Under the pieces are notes generated by a model. It did not search any database. It was not told where the DNA came from and was given only the letters and a program-made list of their open reading frames with translations. From Citrobacter amalonaticus (lineage in GTDB: Bacteria > Pseudomonadota > Gammaproteobacteria > Enterobacterales > Enterobacteriaceae), in the NCBI RefSeq assembly GCF_002918555.1, contig NZ_PQMB01000002.1, positions 845,169 through 909,168 on the forward strand: DNA of 64,000 bases, given 5' to 3'. Shown one piece after another: positions 1-8,205 of this stretch (position 1 is the first letter of the stretch; every line of letters begins with the position of its first letter). Position numbers and translations under genes: made by a program.

Positions 1-581
1 TCACCGGTAATAAAGGCATCCACGCCAAAACGCGCGGCGCTGTCAATAAAGCTCTGACCGCCGCCGGTGCACCAGGCCACGCGTCGAACGGTTTCCGGTC
101 CGGTATCGCCGCACCACAAAGGCTTGCGTCCCAGGCGCGCTTCAATCCACGATGCCAGCTCCAGTCCAGGAACGGGCATGGCCAGTTCGCCCCACGGCAG
201 CAGGGGTTCAATCTCCCCCATCACGGTAATCCCAAGCAGCGCCGCCAGTTGGGCGTTGTTTCCCAGCTCAGGATGGGCATCCAGCGGCAGGTGCCAGCCA
301 TAGAGATTAATGTCATTAGCCAGTAGCGTTTTTAAACGATTACGTTTCATCCCGCGAATAACCGGGGATTCGTTTTTCCAGAAGTAGCCATGGTGAACGA
401 TGATCGCATCAGCCTGCAGCCGCACCGCTTCATCCAGCAACGCCTGGCTTGCGGTGACGCCGGTCACGATTTTCTGCACCGTCTCTTTGCCTTCAACCTG
501 TAAACCATTCGGCGCGTAATCGCTAATCGCGGCGCTGTTCAGCTTCTCGTTGATCAGTTGTTCCAGTTCGGTGTTTTTCAT
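1..581 (-). CDS. ybgI: YbgI, Nif3-like dinuclear-metal protein (C-terminus cut by window edge)
   Basis: This is the N-terminal 193 or so residues of a Nif3/DUF34-family protein whose E. coli form is 247 residues. The protein starts MKNTELEQLINEKLNS. It keeps the metal-site motif VHHGYFWK and the later GWHLPLDAHPELGNN segment, typical of the toroidal hexamer with a two-metal centre. The physiological substrate is unsettled; links to metal handling and nucleotide chemistry have been suggested for the family. An ATG directly upstream at 582-584 is in frame, but the second ATG gives the family start, with a GGGAG ribosome-binding site just upstream. The reading frame is intact up to the edge. Confidence 0.93.
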   Translation of the reverse strand, partial: MKNTELEQLINEKLNSAAISDYAPNGLQVEGKETVQKIVTGVTASQALLDEAVRLQADAIIVHHGYFWKNESPVIRGMKRNRLKTLLANDINLYGWHLPLDAHPELGNNAQLAALLGITVMGEIEPLLPWGELAMPVPGLELASWIEARLGRKPLWCGDTGPETVRRVAWCTGGGQSFIDSAARFGVDAFITG

Positions 582-710
582 CATCGCTCCCTTGTTGAGT
601 TAGGCACTCCGTTAAAATAGCGTCATCCTATCCGTTCGTCACCAGGCAATTCTTTGACTCATTGAGAAACAATTGCATTGTTTTTAGACTCAAATAACGT
701 CCCCGGACAC

Positions 711-2126
711 TCACCCCTTTCGCGCCGCCTCGTATGCTGCAAGCGTCTCCAGCCTTGCCTGTTTGTGATCCACAATCGGCTGGGGATAGTTGAGTTTGAT
801 CCCCTCTTTCGTTGCCCATTTCCACGGTTCGTGAATGGCTTTACCCGGTACACCGCGCAGTTCAGGGATCCACTGACGAATAAAGTCACCGTCACGATCG
901 AACTTTTCCCCCTGAGTGGTCGGGTTAAAAATACGAAAATAAGGTGCGGCATCGGTCCCTGTCGAGGCAGCCCACTGCCAGCCACCATTATTCGCGGCAA
1001 GATCGCCATCAATGAGCTGCGACATGAAATAGCGCTCACCTTCCCGCCAGTCAATCAGCAGATCTTTCACCAGAAAGCTGGCGGTAATCATCCGCAGCCG
1101 ATTGTGCATCCAGCCCGTGGCATTGAGCTGCCGCATCGCCGCATCGACAATCGGGTAACCCGTGTTCCCCTCCTGCCATGCATGCCAATGTGCGCTATTT
1201 GATTGCCACTGCACGCGGTCAGTCCAGCGAATAAACGGGCGATGTTTGCACAGCTGTGGATGATAGGTCATAAGATGGCGATAAAACTCACGCCAGATAA
1301 GCTCATTGAGCCAGACGCTTCCAGGACCATCCTCCAGCGCCTGCGGCTGTTCTGCCAGCAGACGATGCAGGCACTGACGCGGTGATATGCCACCGGTTGC
1401 GAGGCTGGCGGAGAGTCGGCTGGTACCTTCCGTCGCCGGGAAATCGCGCAGCCGCTCATACTCCCTTGCTCCCTGTTTGCAAAAATGGCGCAGTCGGGCA
1501 ATGACCGCTTTCTCTTCGGTGGGAAAAAGCGTGGCATCGAAATCCAGCTGCGGGTAGCTAAAAGCTATCGGTCGGGATGCGGAAAACGTGCCATTACCTC
1601 GCGGGGCCGGTGCCGCCACGCACTCAGGTATCCCCTCTTTAAGCCTTTTCAGCCACGCATTCTTAAACGGCGTAAAGACTTTGTACATCTCATGGTTGCC
1701 CGTCATTACCGCTCCCGGAGGCAGGATCACGCTGTCATCAAAACCTTCGCAAACCACGCCCGCCAGCGCGCTTTCCAGCGCAGCATCACGCTGACGTTCA
1801 TTCACTTCATACTGATAGTTGTAAAACAGATGGCTAACTTCATGCTGCTGGCAGAGTGTTTTCACCGTGTTCACGCTGGCAGCAAAATCCTTCACCTCTT
1901 CGAAGATCAGGGGGATCCCTTTTTCCGCCAGCGCTGTCCTTAGCGCGTTCAGCTGGCTGGCGATAAATGCGGCCTGACGCGGCGCCATATCATGAGCAGC
2001 CCACTGCTCAGGCGTGGCAATGTATAACGCCAGCACGCGGGCGGCACCGTTCCGGCAAGCCGCCGCTAACGCAAGATTGTCATGCAGACGCAAATCACGA
2101 CGAAACCAGACCAGATGAGTGGTCAT
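711..2126 (-). CDS. phr: Deoxyribodipyrimidine (CPD) photolyase
   Basis: This 471-residue class I photolyase (472 in E. coli) repairs cyclobutane pyrimidine dimers with light. The N-terminal Rossmann half begins TTHLVWFRRDLRLHDN and binds the antenna folate. The C-terminal helical half binds FAD and contains WLNELIWREFYRHL and GGWQWAASTGTDAAPYF, the second including a tryptophan of the usual electron-transfer chain. It lies 21 bp downstream of ybgA on the same strand, so the two are probably co-transcribed. That pairing makes sense because ybgA belongs to a family acting on near-UV-reactive thiolated tRNA bases. Confidence 0.97.
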   Translation of the reverse strand: MTTHLVWFRRDLRLHDNLALAAACRNGAARVLALYIATPEQWAAHDMAPRQAAFIASQLNALRTALAEKGIPLIFEEVKDFAASVNTVKTLCQQHEVSHLFYNYQYEVNERQRDAALESALAGVVCEGFDDSVILPPGAVMTGNHEMYKVFTPFKNAWLKRLKEGIPECVAAPAPRGNGTFSASRPIAFSYPQLDFDATLFPTEEKAVIARLRHFCKQGAREYERLRDFPATEGTSRLSASLATGGISPRQCLHRLLAEQPQALEDGPGSVWLNELIWREFYRHLMTYHPQLCKHRPFIRWTDRVQWQSNSAHWHAWQEGNTGYPIVDAAMRQLNATGWMHNRLRMITASFLVKDLLIDWREGERYFMSQLIDGDLAANNGGWQWAASTGTDAAPYFRIFNPTTQGEKFDRDGDFIRQWIPELRGVPGKAIHEPWKWATKEGIKLNYPQPIVDHKQARLETLAAYEAARKG

Positions 2127-2147
2127 AACGCTCCTGAAAAGAATAAT

Positions 2148-3101
2148 TCAACGCCCGTAGCGTAAACGCAGGGCTTCGGGCCAGGGATTGAAATAGCGCT
2201 GCCCGGAAAGATAAGCGTCCGGGTATTCCGCCATATAGTGTTTGAGCAACGTGATCGGCGCAAGCAGCGGTTGCGTTGCACGTCGATACCCGTCGATGAG
2301 GGAGGCGAGTTCCTGCCGCTGACGGGCATTGAGCTGCTTGCGGAAATAACCCTGAACGTGCATCAAAACATTGGTATGGTTACGTCGGGAGGAAGGGTGT
2401 GACAGTAAATCCATCAGTCTCTGACGATACGCCACAAAATAGGCATCGAGATCCTGCCATTCGCCAATCGCCGCCACAAATCGCCCCAGCTCACGATACG
2501 CCGGCTGAGAGTGAGCTAACAGTAGCAGCTTGTAGCGACTATGATAATCAATCAATGCGCCTCGCGTTAATCCTTGCTGCCGGATGCCATTCAGCTCGTT
2601 AAGGGCATAGATTCGCTCAACAAAATTTTCACGGATCTGCGGATCGCACAGACGCCCGTCTTCTTCAACGGGCAGCCACGGAAAAGTCTCCATCAGCACT
2701 GAGGTATAAATGCCACGTCCCGATTTACGGTTGTTTTTTCCTTCCGCATCGTAGACGCGGACACGCTCCATCCCGCAGCTTGGCGATTTCGCACAAACAA
2801 TGTAGCCGCACAAATGCTCAAATCGGGCCACCCGCCCAAGACTGAACGCCGTCATCGCCCCGGTCAAATCGCCTTCACGCTTATCGCTATAGCGCAGAGC
2901 GATTTCGCCATCGCCTTTAACAAGCCGGAGCGCCGGTCGCGGGACCGGCAACCCTATCGCCATTTCAGGACATACCGGTTCAAAATGCACCCACGGCGAC
3001 AACTCTTCTACGGCAAAAGCCAGCCGTTTATGCCCACCGTCAAAGCGAACCGCCTCCCCTAACAGACAGGCGCTGATGCCAACAGGGATTTTCTCGCTCA
3101 T
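2148..3101 (-). CDS. ybgA: Full-length YbgA: TudS-like (DUF523) plus DUF1722 protein, probable tRNA 4-thiouridine desulfidase (RudS-like)
   Basis: This 317-residue protein has an N-terminal DUF523/TudS domain (about 1-150) and a C-terminal DUF1722 domain (about 180-305). E. coli K-12 YbgA, as I recall it, is only about 169 residues and lacks the first domain. Visible candidate Fe-S ligands are Cys12 (ISACLLG), Cys44 (VCPE) and Cys109 (SPSCGME), with Cys98 and Cys103 nearby. TudS proteins hold a [4Fe-4S] cluster with three such cysteines and remove sulfur from thiouracil. Two-domain versions (RudS) have been reported to convert tRNA s4U back to uridine. The substrate here is inferred. It is upstream of, and close to, phr. 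Confidence 0.85.
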   Translation of the reverse strand: MSEKIPVGISACLLGEAVRFDGGHKRLAFAVEELSPWVHFEPVCPEMAIGLPVPRPALRLVKGDGEIALRYSDKREGDLTGAMTAFSLGRVARFEHLCGYIVCAKSPSCGMERVRVYDAEGKNNRKSGRGIYTSVLMETFPWLPVEEDGRLCDPQIRENFVERIYALNELNGIRQQGLTRGALIDYHSRYKLLLLAHSQPAYRELGRFVAAIGEWQDLDAYFVAYRQRLMDLLSHPSSRRNHTNVLMHVQGYFRKQLNARQRQELASLIDGYRRATQPLLAPITLLKHYMAEYPDAYLSGQRYFNPWPEALRLRYGR

Positions 3102-3220
3102 GATTTCTCCTTTCTCATTCCTGAGATAAGTGTAGCTATCATAAGCAAAAACATATTTCTAAAATTATCACTCTCTTTCACTGCCGCCGCCGTTTCTGGC
3201 ATTGCGAATTCAAAAAAAAA

Positions 3221-3247
3221 GCCGCTGATATCGTCGATATCAGCGGC
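3221..3247 (-). terminator. Intrinsic terminator of ybfA
   Basis: A perfect 12-bp stem (GCCGCTGATATC, loop GTC) reads on the minus strand into a nine-base T run (the A run at 3212-3220). It lies 21 bases past the ybfA stop codon. Confidence 0.93.
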
Positions 3248-3267
3248 TCCTGTTAATCAGCAAATAC

Positions 3268-3474
3268 TTAGTAGAAATCGCCGGTGGCTTTTTCAGCCTG
3301 ATCCATCCACACCGGCTTATCGCTGGTCTTCGACCAGACGCGGTGCAGGTAGCTATAAAAACGGGCGCGATCTTTCCAGAACAGCATCACCGGCAACGCC
3401 AGAACCCCAGCCAGGACGGCGAAAGCACGGCGTAAAAAGATGATATGTGCAGGATAATCGTTGTAATGTCCCAT
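3268..3474 (-). CDS. ybfA: YbfA, small inner-membrane protein
   Basis: This 68-residue protein is recognisable as YbfA by its C-terminal half ([18 protein letters not shown] then [10 protein letters not shown]). It has one hydrophobic segment (about residues 11-31, rich in A, V, L) followed by a basic, aromatic tail, which fits a single-pass inner-membrane protein. Its molecular function is not known. It is transcribed away from the kdp operon and has its own terminator. Its promoter must lie in the AT-rich gap shared with kdpF. Confidence 0.88.
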   Translation of the reverse strand: MGHYNDYPAHIIFLRRAFAVLAGVLALPVMLFWKDRARFYSYLHRVWSKTSDKPVWMDQAEKATGDFY

Positions 3475-3680
3475 AGCTTTCTCCCCTCAGGTTTGTCGGT
3501 GAATGGCACCGGTAAAATGAATTTGGTTATCTGCTGAAAATAATACCGCTTTGTACGTAATTTTACTACTCATCCGACCACTTATTTTTGTTTATTTATG
3601 CCTCATTTACATTCACCACGTAATTAAGTTACATAAAAGTTAAATTAATACTAATCATTAGTTAAATAGTGGTTTTTGCC

Positions 3681-3709
3681 ATTTTTATACTTTTTTTACA
3701 CCCCGCCCG
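3681..3709 (+). promoter_or_regulatory. KdpE-binding site / kdpFABC promoter region
   Basis: The T-rich block TTTATACTTTTTTTACACC followed by CCGCCCG matches the KdpE operator upstream of E. coli kdpF as I recall it. It sits about 75-100 bases before the GTG of kdpF, leaving room for a sigma-70 promoter. A GGAGG ribosome-binding site is at about 3772-3776. The rest of the 308-bp ybfA-kdpF gap is AT-rich and shows nothing else I can name. Confidence 0.75.
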
Positions 3710-3782
3710 CCAATTTTTGCGAAATCTTTGCAGGCAAAAAAATACCCTGATAACAAGATCATAATGCCACTGGAGGTGCACC

Positions 3783-3872
3783 GTGAGTGCAGGCGTGATA
3801 ATCGGCATCGTGCTGATTTTCTTACTTTTAGGTTATCTGGTGTATGCCCTGATTAATGCGGAGGCGTTCTGA
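3783..3872 (+). CDS. kdpF: KdpF, small subunit of the K+-transporting ATPase
   Basis: This 29-residue single-pass membrane peptide (MSAGVIIG...[12 protein letters not shown]) is the accessory lipid-like stabiliser of the KdpABC complex. It starts with GTG after a clear GGAGG site and ends in TGATG, overlapping the first base of the kdpA start, which indicates translational coupling. Sequence and length match the family well. It is missed by any ORF caller with a 60-residue cutoff. Confidence 0.95.
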   Translation: MSAGVIIGIVLIFLLLGYLVYALINAEAF

Positions 3873-5551
3873 TGGCGGCTCAAGGGTTCTTACTGATTGC
3901 CAGTTTTTTACTGATCCTGTTCGTGCTCGCTCGTCCTTTAGGGACGGGTCTGGCACGGCTTATTAATGATATTCCCTTGCCCGGTACCGCCAACGTTGAA
4001 CGCTGGCTGTGGCGCGGGCTGGGAATTTCTCCGCAGGAGATGAACTGGAAACAGTATCTGCTGGCGATTCTCGCACTCAATATGCTGGGGCTGGTGATAC
4101 TGTTCCTGATGCTGATGGGACAAAACCTGTTGCCACTGAATCCGCAGCAGCTCCCCGGTCTTTCATGGCATCTGGCGCTCAATACGGCGGTCAGTTTTGT
4201 TACCAACACTAACTGGCAGTCTTACAGTGGTGAAACCACCTTAAGCTACTTCAGCCAGATGGCGGGGCTGACCGTGCAAAACTTCCTGTCGGCGGCGACC
4301 GGCATCGCGGTGATCTTCGCCCTGATCCGTGCGTTCGCCCGCCAGAGTATGAACACGCTGGGCAATGCCTGGATGGATCTGATGCGAATTACGCTGTGGA
4401 TCCTGTTGCCCATCGCGCTGTTGATTGCCTTGTTCTTTATTCAACAAGGCACGCTGCAAAATTTTCTTCCTTACCAGCCATTTACCGACCTTGAAGGGGC
4501 AAAACAGCTATTGCCGATGGGACCGGTGGCTTCACAGGAAGCGATCAAATTGCTCGGGACCAACGGCGGCGGCTTCTTCAACGCCAACTCGTCGCATCCA
4601 TTTGAGAATCCGACCGCGCTGACCAACATGGTGCAGATGCTGGCGATCTTTTTAATTCCGGCGGCGCTCTGCTTCGCCTTTGGTGATGCCGTCGGCGACC
4701 GCCGTCAGGGACGGATGCTGCTGTGGGCAATGTCGCTCATTTTTGTGGTCTGCGTTGCCGTGGTGATGTGGGCGGAAACTCAGGGCAACCCTCACCTGCT
4801 GCAATTTGGCGCTGACAGCAGCCTGAATATGGAAGGCAAAGAGAGCCGCTTCGGCGTGCTGGCAAGCAGCTTGTTCGCTGTCGTCACTACGGCGGCCTCT
4901 TGTGGGGCGGTGGCTGCGATGCATGACTCCTTTACCGCCCTGGGCGGCATGGTGCCGATGTGGCTGATGCAGATTGGGGAAGTGGTCTTTGGCGGCGTCG
5001 GTTCGGGTCTGTACGGGATGCTGCTGTTCGTGCTGTTAGCCGTATTTATTGCCGGGCTAATGATTGGCCGCACGCCTGAGTATCTGGGTAAAAAAATCGA
5101 CGTGCGCGAGATGAAAATGACCGCTCTGGCGATTCTTGTCACCCCTGCGCTGGTGTTGCTCGGTACGGCACTGGCCATGATGACCGAAGCGGGTCGCAGC
5201 GCCATGCTCAATCCCGGTCCGCACGGTTTTAGTGAAGTACTGTACGCCGTCTCGTCCGCAGCCAACAACAACGGCAGCGCCTTTGCGGGACTGAGCGCCA
5301 ACAGCCCATTCTGGAACTGCCTGCTGGCTTTCTGCATGTTCGCGGGGCGCTTCGGCGTGATTATCCCGGTCATGGCGATTGCCGGATCGCTTATCAGTAA
5401 GAAAAGCCAACCGGCCAGCACCGGCACGTTGCCGACGCATGGCGCGCTGTTTGTCGGTCTGCTGATCGGTACCGTCCTGCTGGTAGGCGCCCTGACCTTT
5501 ATTCCTGCGCTGGCGCTTGGGCCGGTTGCAGAACACCTCTCTTTATTTTGA
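3872..5551 (+). CDS. kdpA: K+-transporting ATPase subunit A (channel-like)
   Basis: This 559-residue polytopic inner-membrane protein (557 in E. coli) forms the K+ selectivity filter of the Kdp pump. Four pore-loop repeats can be seen: [37 protein letters not shown] and [10 protein letters not shown]. These are the family's counterparts of the K+-channel filter. The remainder is hydrophobic helices. It is the second gene of kdpFABCDE, coupled to kdpF and followed 20 bases later by kdpB. Confidence 0.98.
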   Translation: MAAQGFLLIASFLLILFVLARPLGTGLARLINDIPLPGTANVERWLWRGLGISPQEMNWKQYLLAILALNMLGLVILFLMLMGQNLLPLNPQQLPGLSWHLALNTAVSFVTNTNWQSYSGETTLSYFSQMAGLTVQNFLSAATGIAVIFALIRAFARQSMNTLGNAWMDLMRITLWILLPIALLIALFFIQQGTLQNFLPYQPFTDLEGAKQLLPMGPVASQEAIKLLGTNGGGFFNANSSHPFENPTALTNMVQMLAIFLIPAALCFAFGDAVGDRRQGRMLLWAMSLIFVVCVAVVMWAETQGNPHLLQFGADSSLNMEGKESRFGVLASSLFAVVTTAASCGAVAAMHDSFTALGGMVPMWLMQIGEVVFGGVGSGLYGMLLFVLLAVFIAGLMIGRTPEYLGKKIDVREMKMTALAILVTPALVLLGTALAMMTEAGRSAMLNPGPHGFSEVLYAVSSAANNNGSAFAGLSANSPFWNCLLAFCMFAGRFGVIIPVMAIAGSLISKKSQPASTGTLPTHGALFVGLLIGTVLLVGALTFIPALALGPVAEHLSLF

Positions 5552-5571
5552 GCGATGCGGAGCACATTGTT

Positions 5572-7620
5572 ATGAGTCGCAAACAACTGGCGCTATTCGA
5601 ACCCTCCCTGGTCGCTCAGGCGCTGTTCGATGCCGTGAAAAAATTAAGTCCACATACCCAGTGGCGCAATCCGGTGATGTTTATTGTCTGGATCGGCAGC
5701 CTGCTGACAACGTTGATAACGGTGGCGATAGCGACCGGACAGATGGCGGGAAACCCTCTGTTTACCGGCGCGATAAGCCTCTGGCTGTGGATTACCGTAC
5801 TGTTCGCCAATTTCGCCGAGGCGCTGGCTGAGGGTCGCAGTAAAGCCCAGGCCAACAGTCTGAAAGGTGTTAAGAAAACCGCATTTGCCCGCAAGCTGCG
5901 CGAAGCGAAATATGGCGCGCAGATGGATAACGTCCCTGCGGATACATTACGCAGAGGGGATATTGTGCTGGTTGAAGCTGGCGACATTATTCCCTGCGAT
6001 GGCGAAGTCATTGAAGGCGGCGCGTCGGTGGACGAGAGCGCCATTACCGGTGAGTCCGCGCCGGTGATCCGCGAATCGGGTGGTGACTTTGCCTCAGTGA
6101 CCGGCGGGACACGGATCCTCTCTGACTGGCTGGTCATCGAATGCAGCGTGAACCCTGGGGAAACCTTCCTTGATCGCATGATCGCGATGGTGGAAGGCGC
6201 CCAACGTCGCAAAACGCCAAATGAGATCGCGCTGACCATTTTGCTGATTGCTCTGACCCTCGTTTTTCTGCTGGCCACCGCCACGCTGTGGCCTTTTTCC
6301 GCCTGGGGCGGCAATGCCGTTAGCGTTACCGTGCTGGTCGCCCTGCTGGTCTGCCTGATCCCAACAACAATTGGCGGACTCCTTTCGGCGATTGGCGTCG
6401 CGGGGATGAGCCGAATGCTGGGCGCAAACGTCATCGCCACCAGCGGACGTGCGGTAGAAGCGGCGGGCGACGTGGACGTGCTGCTGCTGGATAAAACCGG
6501 TACTATCACCCTGGGCAACCGCCAGGCTTCCGATTTTCTGCCCGCTCAGGGGGTGGATGAAAGGACGCTGGCCGATGCGGCCCAACTCTCTTCGCTGGCG
6601 GATGAGACACCGGAAGGGCGCAGCATCGTCATTCTTGCCAAACAGCGCTTTAATCTGCGCGAAAGAGATGTGCAGTCGCTGCATGCCACCTTCGTTCCCT
6701 TTACTGCACAAAGCCGGATGAGCGGTATTAACATCGATAACCGGATGATCCGCAAAGGCTCAGTGGATGCCATTCGTCGCCACGTTGAGGCCAACGGCGG
6801 TCACTTTCCTGCAGATGTCGACCAAAAAGTGGATAGCGTGGCCCGTCTTGGCGCGACGCCGCTGGTGGTGGTTGAAGGTTCCCGCGTGCTGGGCGTTATT
6901 TCGCTGAAAGATATTGTCAAAGGCGGGATAAAAGAACGTTTTGCCCAGCTCCGTAAAATGGGCATTAAAACGGTGATGATCACCGGCGACAACCGACTGA
7001 CGGCAGCCGCGATTGCCGCAGAAGCCGGTGTGGATGACTTTCTGGCAGAAGCCACGCCGGAGGCCAAACTGGCGCTGATTCGTCAGTATCAGTCGGAAGG
7101 GCGTCTGGTGGCGATGACCGGCGACGGAACCAACGACGCTCCGGCGCTGGCGCAGGCCGATGTGGCGGTGGCGATGAACTCCGGCACGCAGGCCGCGAAA
7201 GAAGCGGGCAACATGGTGGATCTCGATTCCAACCCGACCAAGCTTATCGAGGTGGTGCATATTGGTAAACAGATGCTGATGACCCGAGGTTCATTGACCA
7301 CCTTCAGTATCGCCAATGACGTAGCGAAATACTTTGCCATTATTCCGGCTGCGTTTGCCGCGACTTACCCGCAGCTGAACGCGCTGAACATTATGCGGCT
7401 GCATTCACCGGATTCGGCCATCCTCAGCGCGGTCATTTTCAACGCCCTGATCATCATCTTTCTGATCCCGCTGGCATTGAAAGGGGTGAGCTATAAACCG
7501 CTCTCCGCTTCCGCCATGCTGCGCCGTAACTTATGGATCTACGGTTTGGGTGGACTGCTTGTGCCGTTTATTGGCATCAAAGTGATTGATTTACTATTGA
7601 CCCTTCTGGGTCTGGTGTGA
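5572..7620 (+). CDS. kdpB: K+-transporting P-type ATPase subunit B
   Basis: This 682-residue catalytic subunit hydrolyses ATP to drive K+ uptake. It shows the P-type landmarks in order: actuator TGES, transmembrane LIPTTIGG, the phosphorylation site DKTGT with Asp307, the nucleotide-binding KGSVDAIR region, and the hinge [17 protein letters not shown]. The frame is open upstream to a TTG at 5548, but the ATG at 5572 gives the family start [11 protein letters not shown] and the exact family length. An upstream GCGGAG can serve as ribosome-binding site. Confidence 0.98.
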   Translation: MSRKQLALFEPSLVAQALFDAVKKLSPHTQWRNPVMFIVWIGSLLTTLITVAIATGQMAGNPLFTGAISLWLWITVLFANFAEALAEGRSKAQANSLKGVKKTAFARKLREAKYGAQMDNVPADTLRRGDIVLVEAGDIIPCDGEVIEGGASVDESAITGESAPVIRESGGDFASVTGGTRILSDWLVIECSVNPGETFLDRMIAMVEGAQRRKTPNEIALTILLIALTLVFLLATATLWPFSAWGGNAVSVTVLVALLVCLIPTTIGGLLSAIGVAGMSRMLGANVIATSGRAVEAAGDVDVLLLDKTGTITLGNRQASDFLPAQGVDERTLADAAQLSSLADETPEGRSIVILAKQRFNLRERDVQSLHATFVPFTAQSRMSGINIDNRMIRKGSVDAIRRHVEANGGHFPADVDQKVDSVARLGATPLVVVEGSRVLGVISLKDIVKGGIKERFAQLRKMGIKTVMITGDNRLTAAAIAAEAGVDDFLAEATPEAKLALIRQYQSEGRLVAMTGDGTNDAPALAQADVAVAMNSGTQAAKEAGNMVDLDSNPTKLIEVVHIGKQMLMTRGSLTTFSIANDVAKYFAIIPAAFAATYPQLNALNIMRLHSPDSAILSAVIFNALIIIFLIPLALKGVSYKPLSASAMLRRNLWIYGLGGLLVPFIGIKVIDLLLTLLGLV

Positions 7621-7628
7621 GGTATAAG

Positions 7629-8195
7629 ATGAGTGGATTACGTCCTGCACTATCGACGCTGGTGTTCCTGATGCTGATGACCGGTGGCGTTTATCCGTTG
7701 CTCACCACGGCGCTGGGACAATGGTGGTTTGGGCATCAGGCCAACGGCTCGCTGATTGTTGATGGCAATACGGTGCGCGGCTCTGAGCTTATCGGGCAGA
7801 ATTTTACCGCCGCAGGCTATTTTCAGGGGCGGCCGTCGGCAACGGCGGAAATGCCCTATAATCCAATGGCTTCTGGCGGCAGCAATCTGGCGGCCAGCAA
7901 CCCGGAACTGGATAAACTGCTACAGAGTCGGGCAGTCGCACTGCGCGCCGCCAACCCGGACGCCAGCACAGCCCTTCCGGTAGAACTGCTCACCGCCTCT
8001 GCCAGCGGGCTGGACAACAACCTGACGCCAGCGGCCGCGCAATGGCAGATCCCGCGGGTCGCCAGGGCGCGCAACCTCAGCGTTGAAGAGGTGACGCGGC
8101 TGGTTGCACAATATACGCAAAAGCCACTGGTCGGGTTTATCGGCCAGCCGGTGGTTAACATCGTGGAACTCAATTTAGCGTTGGATAAGCGCTGA
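7629..8195 (+). CDS. kdpC: K+-transporting ATPase subunit C
   Basis: This 188-residue subunit has one N-terminal membrane span (about residues 8-28) and a periplasmic domain containing [12 protein letters not shown] and ASASGLDNN. It assembles with KdpA and KdpB and stabilises the complex. The ATG at 7629 ([10 protein letters not shown]) is preferred over a GTG four codons upstream because it matches family starts. The gene begins eight bases after the kdpB stop and is followed 10 bases later by kdpD. Confidence 0.96.
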   Translation: MSGLRPALSTLVFLMLMTGGVYPLLTTALGQWWFGHQANGSLIVDGNTVRGSELIGQNFTAAGYFQGRPSATAEMPYNPMASGGSNLAASNPELDKLLQSRAVALRAANPDASTALPVELLTASASGLDNNLTPAAAQWQIPRVARARNLSVEEVTRLVAQYTQKPLVGFIGQPVVNIVELNLALDKR

Positions 8196-8205
8196 GAAAA
8201 AGGAC

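Noticed and set aside
667-683. Palindrome AAACAAT-TGC-ATTGTTT after phr as terminator
   Set aside because: The stem is AT-only apart from one pair, and only two extra bases of homopolymer follow; too weak to call.
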